Shown one piece after another: positions 33,967-41,241 of a stretch of 58,272 bases of DNA. The translations under genes and the position numbers were made by a program. The stretch's first letter is position 1. Every line of letters starts with the position of its first letter. The stretch covers positions 1 to 58,272 of the forward strand of contig CANRJO010000007.1 in the NCBI GenBank assembly GCA_947630965.1, written 5' to 3'. The notes beneath the pieces were generated by a model. The model ran no database searches, was not told the origin of the DNA, and worked only from the letters and a program-made list of their open reading frames with translations. This stretch comes from an uncultured Alphaproteobacteria bacterium. GTDB lineage: Bacteria; Pseudomonadota; Alphaproteobacteria; RF32; CAG-239.

Positions 33967-35553
33967 TTATCTTTCAGCCTGATTTATACGTTGCGGAAGC
34001 ATAAGCTGCGCGTTTGTTTGCCTTGGTGTTGTTGACCTTGGGCTTGTCCTTCTCGGCTCCGGTAAAAGTCCACGGGCAGTTTGGATGCTCTGTCTCGGAG
34101 TTTGGGCTGTTTGTGTTTGTTGAGAGCCAAGCTTCTCTTTGCTTTCCTTAATTTTAGCAATTCTATCCAAGCGTTCTTTTTCCATTTTAAGCACATCTTG
34201 TGCCTCTTTGGGCAACTCTTTGAAGTAATCAGCGTTCAAATCAATCGTTGGGGCGCCGATAACTTCTATTTTTTTACCGTTTTCGTTGCCGTGAATAAGT
34301 GTTGCTGCCAAAAGAAGAGCTTTTTGCTTATCATCAAGCGAATCTCCGAATGTGATGCTTAAACCATTGGTGGCGGCATCTTGGACTAAGCCTTGATACA
34401 TTACTAAACCTGCGTCTTTGCTGATTTGCGCATTATGTTCGCTTTCATAATGTATAACGCCTTTGCTTTTTTGCTCGTTATCTTTGAGTTCGCATTCGTA
34501 ATTTTCTTCCCCGATGTTGTGTGTGGGGGTTAAGTTGTTTTTGAGAGCGTATTCTTCCCAAAACTTACGCTTTTTTTCCATCCAACTTTCCTCATTTTTG
34601 GCTTCTTCTGCGGTTTCTTCTTGAGCTGTTGGTAAGGTTGTTGGTTTTTCTTCTATGATCTGAGCATCTTCATATTGATCATTATCATGAGGTTTATGAA
34701 GATCCACAGTCATGGTCTGGGCTTGAGGAATAATTTTGACTTCTTCTGCGCTTTCTTCTTGAGTTGCCGGTAAGGTTGTTGGTTTTTCTTCTATGATCTC
34801 AGCATCTTCATATTGATCATTGTCATGAGGTTTTTGAATATCCACAGTCATGGTTTCTGTTTGGGACACAATGACCGCAGCTTCAGTTTGCTCATTTGAT
34901 TGCGGAAGATGTGAGTGTTCTTGTTTTTTCAACCACTCGGCATATTTTTTCCGCAGATCATCTTCCTTTTCTTGGCGGTTTGCGTTGATTTTGCCTTCGT
35001 CAATCATTTTTTGTTTGAAAGCTTGTGCAATTTTTGCACCCATTTCAAGATCTGTTTTGGGTGTTTTGCTCATTAAAGCAAATAACTCATCATAAGAAAG
35101 TTTGCTTAATTCTTCAGTTCCAGATAAGTTTGAGTCTGTTTTTTCTTCTTCTTTAGCTTTCACGACTTCTTCTTCATGAGTGGGTAAGACTAACTGATCC
35201 TCAGCGGGTGGAACAACTGATGAGTTCTCATTGGTCTGAGAAAACTTTTGGAGGCGTTCGGTTGCTTCCTTGAGGCGGAGAGCGAGCTGACTTTCTTTAT
35301 TTAAAGACTGCATCATATTTTTTAAGAAATTTTCTTTAAGTTTTTCAGGCGCATTTTTAAGCCTCTCTTCCCACTGTTCGAAAAATTTCCTTCTTTCCTC
35401 AGGTAAATTTTTAAGCAGTTCTTCCTTGTCTTTCTGAAGTTGATTATTTTCATCAGTCATGATCTTATCTCCCTGCTTTTGTGCCTGTCGATCAGCTATT
35501 ATCTGTTTTCTCTTTTCTTCTCTGGCTTTAAATTTTTCAATCTGGCTCGGCAT
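33967..35553 (-). CDS. Large acidic coiled-coil protein with tandem 46-residue repeats
   Basis: A 528-residue hydrophilic protein rich in Glu, Lys and Gln. Residues 1-110 predict coiled coil. Residues about 225-317 hold two tandem 46-residue repeats with the core PHDNDQYEDA and EEKPTTLP. Residues about 345-460 form a more globular part (LSITFGDSLDDKQKALLLAA), and the tail is Arg/Gln/Pro-rich and probably disordered. There is no signal peptide or membrane segment, so it may be cytoplasmic or exported by a dedicated system. A near-consensus promoter precedes it. I do not recognise the family. Confidence 0.75.
   Translation of the reverse strand: MPSQIEKFKAREEKRKQIIADRQAQKQGDKIMTDENNQLQKDKEELLKNLPEERRKFFEQWEERLKNAPEKLKENFLKNMMQSLNKESQLALRLKEATERLQKFSQTNENSSVVPPAEDQLVLPTHEEEVVKAKEEEKTDSNLSGTEELSKLSYDELFALMSKTPKTDLEMGAKIAQAFKQKMIDEGKINANRQEKEDDLRKKYAEWLKKQEHSHLPQSNEQTEAAVIVSQTETMTVDIQKPHDNDQYEDAEIIEEKPTTLPATQEESAEEVKIIPQAQTMTVDLHKPHDNDQYEDAQIIEEKPTTLPTAQEETAEEAKNEESWMEKKRKFWEEYALKNNLTPTHNIGEENYECELKDNEQKSKGVIHYESEHNAQISKDAGLVMYQGLVQDAATNGLSITFGDSLDDKQKALLLAATLIHGNENGKKIEVIGAPTIDLNADYFKELPKEAQDVLKMEKERLDRIAKIKESKEKLGSQQTQTAQTPRQSIQTARGLLPEPRRTSPRSTTPRQTNAQLMLPQRINQAER
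34603..34878 (-). repeat. Two tandem 138-bp coding repeats
   Basis: Units 34603-34740 and 34741-34878 are about 90 percent identical by eye and encode a 46-residue repeat in the coiled-coil protein. The copy number could change by recombination. Confidence 0.8.
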
Positions 35554-35578
35554 GGCTTTTCTCCTATGTTATGTTTAA

Positions 35579-35607
35579 ATCATAGCATATTTTTAGAGTT
35601 TTGTCCA
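35579..35607 (-). promoter_or_regulatory. Promoter of the coiled-coil protein gene
   Basis: On the minus strand TGGACA (35602-35607) and TATGAT (35579-35584) with a 17-bp spacer; AGGAG lies upstream of the ATG at 35553. Confidence 0.75.
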
Positions 35608-35689
35608 TATTTTTTTATTGCCTAGAAATTTTCTTGGCAAATTGTTTGCTTTTATGATATTCCAAGCGATTTTGACGCTAATTTCGGCC

Positions 35690-36481
35690 TTAGAAATTGT
35701 TTTTTTCAATGTCCATAAAATATGCTACCGTTTCTGATGAAAGTTTTTTGGTGGCATCTTTATCGCACACAATCAGCCCATGCGGGTGCATTTGCAACGC
35801 GGAAACCGTCCAAACATGGCTTATATTTCCTTCTATGGCATGCTGAAGTGCCTCGGCTTTGTTTTCACCCGTTATCATAATCAGGACTTCGGCGGAATCC
35901 ATAATTGTCCCAACACCAACGGTTATGGCCGTGGTGGGCACTTTTTCAATGTTGTTTTCAAAAAAACGCGCGTTTGCCTGACGGGTGCTTTCGGTTAGGG
36001 TCTTAACACGGGTTCGCGAGCGTAAGGAAGAAAACGGCTCGTTAAATGCAATATGCCCGTCTTCACCAACGCCGCCAATAAATAAATTGACACCACCGAG
36101 GTCTTTGATGGCTTTTTCATAATTACGGCATTCTTTCTCATAATCTTTTGTCAGGCCGTTAAGCATATGAATGTTTTGCGGTTTTAAGTTCACGTGCTTA
36201 AAGAAGTTTTCTTCCATAAAAAAGCGGTAACTCTGCGGATTGCTCGGCGGTAAACCGATATATTCGTCCATGTTAAAGGTGGCAACATTTTCAAAGGAAA
36301 CCTTGCGCTTTTGATAAAGATTGATCAGTTCTTTATACATACCTATCGGGGTGCCACCCGTAGGCAACCCCAAAACAAACAAACGCTCTGGTGTCGGGCG
36401 GAATTTGTTGATGTGGTAAACCACGTAATTAGCAACCCATTTTGAAACTGTTTCGTAATCAGGTTTAATGATGACACGCAT
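35690..36481 (-). CDS. nagB: Glucosamine-6-phosphate deaminase
   Basis: A 263-residue NagB that converts glucosamine 6-phosphate to fructose 6-phosphate and ammonia. It begins MRVIIKPDYETVSKWVANYV, with LGLPTGGTPIGMY (phosphate binding), the catalytic NMDEYIGLP, IGGVGEDGHIAFNEP with the active-site His, and the ITVGVGTIMD segment. Its first 17 bases overlap nagA. Together they degrade N-acetylglucosamine 6-phosphate, from host glycans or recycled cell wall. The length is the family norm. Confidence 0.96.
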   Translation of the reverse strand: MRVIIKPDYETVSKWVANYVVYHINKFRPTPERLFVLGLPTGGTPIGMYKELINLYQKRKVSFENVATFNMDEYIGLPPSNPQSYRFFMEENFFKHVNLKPQNIHMLNGLTKDYEKECRNYEKAIKDLGGVNLFIGGVGEDGHIAFNEPFSSLRSRTRVKTLTESTRQANARFFENNIEKVPTTAITVGVGTIMDSAEVLIMITGENKAEALQHAIEGNISHVWTVSALQMHPHGLIVCDKDATKKLSSETVAYFMDIEKNNF

Positions 36482-37655
36482 GATTTTTATCCTTTAAGTT
36501 AAATATTTTTCCTTGTATTATAGTCTGCAAAACATTTAAGTTTTTATTAAGAACAATTAAATCCGCATCATAAGCCGGTGCTACAAGCCCCAAATGTTCC
36601 TGCCGCATGATTCTTGCCGGATTAATGGTTGCCATCTGGATGGCTTGTTCCAAAGATAAGCCAAATTTGACAATGTTTTTGACACTTTCTATCATGGTCA
36701 TCGCCGAACCGGCAATGACGTTATCAGATTTACGGTAAAAACATTTGTTTAAGTAAACTTCTTCATTGTTGGCCATGAGAGGCTTGGTTCTTTGCTTGGT
36801 TGTTTTTAACGAATCGGTGACTAAAACCACCTTATCCAACGGCTTGCAAGTGAGCAAAAACTTGATGATTTCCGGATTAATGTGAATGCCATCGGCAATA
36901 ATTTCACACGAAAGCTCCGGATGAATAAAGGCTGCGCCCACAGCCCCGGGGTCACGATGATGCATGCGGCTCATGGCATTAAATAAATGTGTGACATGCA
37001 TAATACGTCCTTGAATGCCTTCTACCATTTGTTTGTATGTGGCATCTGTGTGGCCGGCTTGTAAGATAATGCCCTTTCCAATGCAATAAAGCGCTAAATC
37101 GCGCATATTTTCAAGCTCGGGCGCAACGGTCATATTGATGATGTGCCCTTTGGAGGCTTTCCAAAGCTTTTCCATGAAGGCCAAATTAACCGGCGAAACA
37201 GAATCGGCGGTCTGTGCTCCTAAACGCTTGGCTGAGATAAAAGGTCCTTCAAGGTGTAAGCCCAAAATTTGAGCGCCTTTTTCATGCCCCATGGCTGAAA
37301 CAATTGCCTCTATGGCTTTGATGGTGGCTTCTTCCTTGCTTGCGTAAATGGTTGGGATGAACGATGTAACACCGTATTGAACCAAAATTTCAGACATCTT
37401 TAAGATGCTTGATGTTTTGCAATCTTCCGTGCCGAAACCACCAATGCCGTGAATGTGCGTGTCTATCAGTCCCGGTGCAACGTATGCGCCTTTGAGGTCA
37501 ATATAACGTGTGCCGGTCGGAAATTTTTTGTGCTCAAAAAGCTCTTCATTAAACACATCTATAATCTTGTTTTCTTGGATTAATACGCCGCACTCTTTCA
37601 TGGTGGTGTAACCGTTTAAGAGTGTGGCATTGTGTAAGCAAAGAGCAGTGACCAT
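36465..37655 (-). CDS. nagA: N-acetylglucosamine-6-phosphate deacetylase
   Basis: A 396-residue amidohydrolase that removes acetate from GlcNAc-6-phosphate. Visible are the metal-binding DTHIHGIGGFGTED, the HLEGPFIS motif with the Glu ligand, the QAGHTDATYKQM and HVTHLFNAMSRMHHRDPG segments, and the catalytic Asp in VLVTDSL. It works just before NagB in the pathway. It follows slyX by nine bases and overlaps nagB, forming one operon. No N-acetylglucosamine transporter or kinase lies alongside. Confidence 0.96.
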   Translation of the reverse strand: MVTALCLHNATLLNGYTTMKECGVLIQENKIIDVFNEELFEHKKFPTGTRYIDLKGAYVAPGLIDTHIHGIGGFGTEDCKTSSILKMSEILVQYGVTSFIPTIYASKEEATIKAIEAIVSAMGHEKGAQILGLHLEGPFISAKRLGAQTADSVSPVNLAFMEKLWKASKGHIINMTVAPELENMRDLALYCIGKGIILQAGHTDATYKQMVEGIQGRIMHVTHLFNAMSRMHHRDPGAVGAAFIHPELSCEIIADGIHINPEIIKFLLTCKPLDKVVLVTDSLKTTKQRTKPLMANNEEVYLNKCFYRKSDNVIAGSAMTMIESVKNIVKFGLSLEQAIQMATINPARIMRQEHLGLVAPAYDADLIVLNKNLNVLQTIIQGKIFNLKDKNHACHH

Positions 37656-37664
37656 GTTTGGCTC

Positions 37665-37865
37665 CTAATAATGTGGTGGCGGTGTTTCTTCCGAAAGCGG
37701 CTTGACAGTATCGTCCTTAATCAGGCTTAAAAGATAAGAATTTTCTTTTAATAGCTTGTCTATAACTTTGCCTTGGGCAATGATAACATCGTTTAAGTCA
37801 TCAAGCATTTTTTGCTGTGTGGCAAGCGCCGTTTCAATATCTATTAAGCGGTTTTCCAAGTCCAT
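37665..37865 (-). CDS. slyX: SlyX-family small coiled-coil protein
   Basis: A 66-residue protein, almost wholly a coiled coil (MDLENRLIDIETALATQQKM, then VIIAQGKVIDKLLKEN), ending in the diagnostic PPPHY. This length and tail are those of SlyX, a widespread small cytoplasmic protein of unknown role. It lies between the nitroreductase and nagA on the same strand, spaced by nine bases on each side. Confidence 0.92.
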   Translation of the reverse strand: MDLENRLIDIETALATQQKMLDDLNDVIIAQGKVIDKLLKENSYLLSLIKDDTVKPLSEETPPPHY

Positions 37866-37874
37866 TTTCGCTCC

Positions 37875-38462
37875 TTATTGAGCCGGGTAGCCCAATGTTT
37901 GATGAAAGGCAATGACCTCGTCTTCCGAAAGGTGCAATTTTTGATGCAGCGAATCGCGGTCAATGAGCCCGCGCACCACACTCGCCATGCCGTTGACAGC
38001 AGCGTAAAGCGCCACATTTTGATAAGCCGAACCGGCGTGCACATCAGCATATTTTTTGCTCCCGACATAAATGAGGTGAACAGGGGCATCGTAAACAAAT
38101 TCCTGCGTGGCTAAATCGGGCAATAAATCAGCCGTTTCGTACTCGTTCAGCTGATTTTTAATACCATCATAAAGCCATGTTTTTCCTTCATATATCACAA
38201 AAACTTTAACATCTTGCAAGTTACGCGCTGTCGGGATGGTGCGCGTGCCATGGCTGTTCACTCCGAAAGCTGCCCACAAAACATTGCTTAATTCTTGTTT
38301 TGAAACTTTTTTATTACTGTAAGCGCGCGTTGATTTTCGGGCATCTATGGCCTGCATTAAAGGCGAATCTGTTTCAGGCTTTGGCAAATCAATGGTTTCG
38401 GCTTGCGCTGTTGCGCTCAACATAACGGCAGATAGAACGCCGCTTAAAATCTTTTTATTCAT
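37875..38462 (-). CDS. Exported SagB-type nitroreductase-family protein
   Basis: A 195-residue protein from the ATG at 38462, chosen because AGGAG is then eight bases away; the ATG six bases earlier is too close. A signal peptide (MNKKILSGVLSAVMLSATAQA) is followed by a nitroreductase-like FMN-binding fold: DARKSTRAYSNKKVSKQELSN, then LWAAFGVNSHGTRTIPTARN, then AYQNVALYAAVNGMASVVRG. Such proteins bind FMN and reduce small molecules with NAD(P)H. Location in the periplasm is unusual for the cofactor but is known in this subgroup. The substrate is unknown. It heads the operon ending in nagB. Confidence 0.85.
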   Translation of the reverse strand: MNKKILSGVLSAVMLSATAQAETIDLPKPETDSPLMQAIDARKSTRAYSNKKVSKQELSNVLWAAFGVNSHGTRTIPTARNLQDVKVFVIYEGKTWLYDGIKNQLNEYETADLLPDLATQEFVYDAPVHLIYVGSKKYADVHAGSAYQNVALYAAVNGMASVVRGLIDRDSLHQKLHLSEDEVIAFHQTLGYPAQ

Positions 38463-38600
38463 ACTCATTCTCCTCTATTTTTCTTTTTATCCAAGATAAC
38501 CCCATTTGCTTAATTTTTTAATGACTTTTTTTCAAATTTTCACAGAATTTAAAAAAAACGCTTGTATTTAAAAAATATTGCTGTATTAATAACACACGCT

Positions 38601-38677
38601 CGGATTGTAGTTCAGCCTGGTAGAACGCTTCGTTCGGGACGAAGAGGTCGCTGGTTCGAGTCCAGTCAATCCGACCA
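38601..38677 (+). tRNA. tRNA-Pro (anticodon CGG)
   Basis: A 77-nt tRNA. The acceptor strands CGGATTG and CAATCCG pair, the anticodon stem CTTCG/CGAAG encloses TTCGGGA (anticodon CGG), the T-arm is CTGG-TTCGAGT-CCAG, and CCA is encoded. It is followed directly by repeated hairpin sequences. Confidence 0.96.
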
Positions 38678-38702
38678 AAATGTGTATAGCTGGCAACTAC
38701 TT

Positions 38703-38879
38703 GAAAGTCCCTCTGCTCATGTACCCCTATTCGTACACTTCGCAGAGGGACTTTCGGCGTATTTGCGCACGCTCTCCACATTTTGGTTCTTTATCTGTAC
38801 CATTCTCCGAATTTTGGATCCCCTGAATATCTTCGCAGAGGGACTTTCGGCGTATTGGCGCACGCTGTCCACACTTTGG
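38703..38879. repeat. Structured repeats downstream of tRNA-Pro
   Basis: A 49-bp unit beginning CTTCGCAGAGGGACTTTCGG occurs at 38738-38786 and again at 38831-38879 (spacing 93 bp, three mismatches by eye). A 14-bp perfect inverted match to its start, GAAAGTCCCTCTGC, lies at 38703-38716 and pairs with 38742-38755. No protein is convincing here, although the minus strand encodes the twice-repeated peptide YAESPSAK by virtue of the repeat. Confidence 0.8.
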
Positions 38880-38919
38880 CTTTTGCAGTGTTTTTCCAAG
38901 AGTTGTTTTATCAAATTTT

Positions 38920-39342
38920 TTACCAAAAAAATTTTCTCTCGCGGTGTCTTCTTGGGGTTATCTGTCTACCGGTGTTTCCTTGTCTTTTGAAATCAGATTC
39001 TTTTATCGAACTTTCGGGAGCATCATATTTTGTGTGACATGCGTGACAAAGAAAATGAAAATTATCAGGATTTGAATGTTCTTCTCTGATATATTGCGCG
39101 AACATATCTAAGTCTACTGAAAAAATGCCGCCTCCTAAAGCCTTGGCAGCCTTTTCAAAGGCTTCTTTAATGATCACTTCGCGTTCACGTCCGCGTAGGT
39201 GGGCTGAATCGAGGGTTGTTTTCTTCCCGCATAGTTCACACTCTCCTTGTCTAAATTTTCTGGTTAATGCAGGAACCTTATTTTTAACAAAATCGTTCAA
39301 GTAGGTCTTAAATTCATCAAAGCTTCCGACAAATATTGGCAT
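38920..39342 (-). CDS. HNH-type nuclease-like protein
   Basis: A 140-residue protein beginning MPIFVGSFDEFKTYLNDFV. The HNH fold is suggested by CELCGKKTTLDSAHLRGRER (first Cys pair and His) and NPDNFHFLCHACHTKYD (Asn, second Cys pair, final His), matching a zinc-stabilised HNH nuclease. No methylase or specificity gene is adjacent. It is divergent from two genes whose C-terminal domains resemble integrase core-binding domains, and both sides have strong promoters. It may be a solitary defence or mobile-element nuclease; target and activity are not known. Confidence 0.75.
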   Translation of the reverse strand: MPIFVGSFDEFKTYLNDFVKNKVPALTRKFRQGECELCGKKTTLDSAHLRGREREVIIKEAFEKAAKALGGGIFSVDLDMFAQYIREEHSNPDNFHFLCHACHTKYDAPESSIKESDFKRQGNTGRQITPRRHRERKFFW

Positions 39343-39375
39343 AATTTTACTCCTTTTTTGGTTGATACTGTACTA

Positions 39376-39404
39376 TGTATACTACAATATTTTTACAATG
39401 TCAA
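39376..39404 (-). promoter_or_regulatory. Promoter of the HNH gene
   Basis: On the minus strand a perfect TTGACA (39399-39404) and TATACA (39376-39381) with a 17-bp spacer. The direct repeat TACTA-N4-TACTA (39371-39384) overlaps the -10 box. Confidence 0.8.
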
Positions 39405-39412
39405 TAGTTTTT

Positions 39413-39426
39413 TATAGTTTACTATA
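39413..39426. promoter_or_regulatory. Palindrome between divergent promoters
   Basis: TATAGTTTACTATA is a perfect 6-2-6 inverted repeat midway between the two -35 boxes (39404 and 39449). It is placed as an operator controlling both transcription units would be. The binding protein is unknown. Confidence 0.5.
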
Positions 39427-39448
39427 ATTTTTTTTGAAAAAATTTATA

Positions 39449-39477
39449 TTGACACGCATATTGTTGTGCTTTATAAC
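39449..39477 (+). promoter_or_regulatory. Promoter of the tandem SAM-like-domain genes
   Basis: A perfect TTGACA (39449-39454) and TATAAC (39472-39477) with a 17-bp spacer. The first gene starts 18 bases later with GGAGG. Confidence 0.82.
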
Positions 39478-39495
39478 ATTAATAATGGAGGCAGT

Positions 39496-40215
39496 ATGAG
39501 TAGTATGACCGAAAATTGGTGTCGCTTTATTTTAAATGAAGGGTTTATGCCATCTTTTATAACCAGGAAGTTAAAAGATTTTCCGGCTGATCATCAAGAT
39601 TTATGCCTTATAATTGCTGATATTTTGAGCAATAGTGAAAATAAGTCTATCGATTCGAATTTTGTGCCGGATAGAAAAAATATTAAAGCTGCTTTTAAGA
39701 CGGATCCTGAGTTGCAGAATTGGCTTGAAACGATGCAAGAGCTGATTAATATTATTAAAACTTATGCAACCAAAGGTGAAATCTTTTCAAATATTGTGGA
39801 TGAAGCTTGCCTTAGTTTTATTAAGGCTTGTCCGCTCGTTGCGGATAATAGAAAAAAGCTTTATATCGGTTTAAAATATGATTCTTATCCTAATTTATTT
39901 GCAAATTCTAATGTGAAGCAGGCCTTTAGGAAGTATTTGGAAAACGAGCATTACTCTCCTAATACGATAAACAGCTATATTAGTGGGGTGAATAAAGTCG
40001 GGAAATTAACCAATATTCAGCGTAATTTATGGGAAATTCGTGATGCAGATGAAATGTGGGATCTGATCGCTCATTGGGAAAAAAATACTAATCATCTCTA
40101 TGAGGAATATAAAGAGCGGGATTTTCTCAGTCGCAAAACGTTATCAAATGCCGTCAAAAGATATGCTGATTTTTTAAAACAAACTAATTTTTTAAAACAA
40201 ACTAAAGGAGAATAA
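39496..40215 (+). CDS. Protein with integrase core-binding (SAM-like) C-terminal domain, first of two
   Basis: A 239-residue protein from MSSMTENWCRFI; GGAGG lies four bases before this ATG, and the ATG at 39505 is an alternative. Residues 1-140 are a unique helical domain. Residues about 141-235 (FRKYLENEHYSPNTINSYIS, then a Trp-rich helix) resemble the core-binding N-terminal domain of tyrosine recombinases, but no catalytic R-H-R-Y domain follows. The last 90 residues are nearly identical to those of the next gene. It may bind DNA as an adaptor or regulator. Function is unknown. Confidence 0.7.
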   Translation: MSSMTENWCRFILNEGFMPSFITRKLKDFPADHQDLCLIIADILSNSENKSIDSNFVPDRKNIKAAFKTDPELQNWLETMQELINIIKTYATKGEIFSNIVDEACLSFIKACPLVADNRKKLYIGLKYDSYPNLFANSNVKQAFRKYLENEHYSPNTINSYISGVNKVGKLTNIQRNLWEIRDADEMWDLIAHWEKNTNHLYEEYKERDFLSRKTLSNAVKRYADFLKQTNFLKQTKGE

Positions 40216-40985
40216 AATGATAGATGTTCGTAAAGCATGTAAAATATTTCTTGATTTTGTTTATGAAAATAAGCTTATTCCGGAAAAAATTGTTGAAATC
40301 CTTAATCAGTCACAGGAGAACGGTGAAACATCTACTTATGACATTCGGAAAATATTACAGATCATGGCATATAATTTCAGATATACACGAACAAATGATG
40401 ATCTTGATCAACAGATTGTCGCTTACAAAGATGATTTTAAATCGATTGGCGAAGAACCTTTGAGATGGTTTCGTGGGCACCAAGGTAACCTTAAGGACCT
40501 GTCAAAACAGTGTAACGATTTTTTCCATAATGTTGCTGATAGCAAATTTGAAAAAAGTTTTATTCAAGAGTTAATAAATTTAGTACAATCTGCAGAGTTT
40601 CTTTCTTATGAAAAACGGCAGGGGTATATCTCTCAAATGAAAAACCTTCTTGAAGATGGAAGGACCGGAAATAGATTAACACACACGGGACCTAGGAAAC
40701 ATAATCCTGATCAGAACCCTGATCAAAAGCAGGCCTTTAGGAAGTATTTGGAAAACGAGCATTACTCTCTTAGTACGATAGACAGCTATATCCGCGGGGT
40801 GGATAGGGTCGGAAAATTAACCAATATTGAGCGTAATTTATGGGAAATTCGTGATGCAGAAAAAATGAGAGAGCTGGTCCTTTGTTGGGAAAAAAATACT
40901 AATCATCTTTATGAGGAATATAAAGAGCAGGATTTACGCACCCACAAAACGTTATCAAACGCTGTTAAAAGATATGCTGAATTTA
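39916..40985 (+). repeat. Duplicated 259-bp segment shared by the tandem genes
   Basis: Units 39916-40174 and 40727-40985 begin AAGCAGGCCTTTAGGAAGTA and are nearly identical for the first 45 bp and highly similar beyond. The spacing is 811 bp. Recombination between them would fuse the two genes in frame. Confidence 0.85.
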
Positions 40986-41017
40986 TTGCCTCTGTAAAAG
41001 ATATCTTAAAAATCTGA
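40217..41017 (+). CDS. Protein with integrase core-binding (SAM-like) C-terminal domain, second of two
   Basis: A 266-residue protein starting two bases after its neighbour's stop, with an AAAGGAG site. Residues 1-165 are helical and unlike the first gene. Residues about 171-262 repeat its SAM-like domain (FRKYLENEHYSLSTIDSYIR, then ERNLWEIRDAE). DNA identity over 259 bp is high (39916-40174 against 40727-40985), so the domain was duplicated recently or is kept alike by gene conversion. The different N-terminal domains suggest two specificities on one shared DNA-binding domain. A terminator follows at 41064. Confidence 0.7.
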   Translation: MIDVRKACKIFLDFVYENKLIPEKIVEILNQSQENGETSTYDIRKILQIMAYNFRYTRTNDDLDQQIVAYKDDFKSIGEEPLRWFRGHQGNLKDLSKQCNDFFHNVADSKFEKSFIQELINLVQSAEFLSYEKRQGYISQMKNLLEDGRTGNRLTHTGPRKHNPDQNPDQKQAFRKYLENEHYSLSTIDSYIRGVDRVGKLTNIERNLWEIRDAEKMRELVLCWEKNTNHLYEEYKEQDLRTHKTLSNAVKRYAEFIASVKDILKI

Positions 41018-41063
41018 AGTAATAAAAATATATAGTTTTGTTAGTGTATTGTTGGATAATAAT

Positions 41064-41097
41064 AAAAAAGAGATAACGTTATTGGCGTTATCTTTTT
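41064..41097 (+). terminator. Terminator of the tandem gene pair
   Basis: GATAACG (41072-41078) pairs with CGTTATC (41086-41092), extended by A and T runs and followed by five T. The stretch from here to 41241 contains no gene that I can see. Confidence 0.8.
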
Positions 41098-41241
41098 ATA
41101 TTTGTGCTTTTTGAGATGGATTTTTTACTAAAACCGCTTTGACAGAAGCGTCGTTACGCCACAAATTTTGCTTTCATGTCTCAGCAAAAAGACTTGTTTT
41201 TTATCCATCATGTGAGATACTGATATATAAGTATAGATTGT

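Noticed and set aside
38518-38990. Protein frames over tRNA-Pro and its repeats
   Set aside because: They are translations of the tRNA and of the 49-bp repeat (YAESPSAK twice) and have no start signals.
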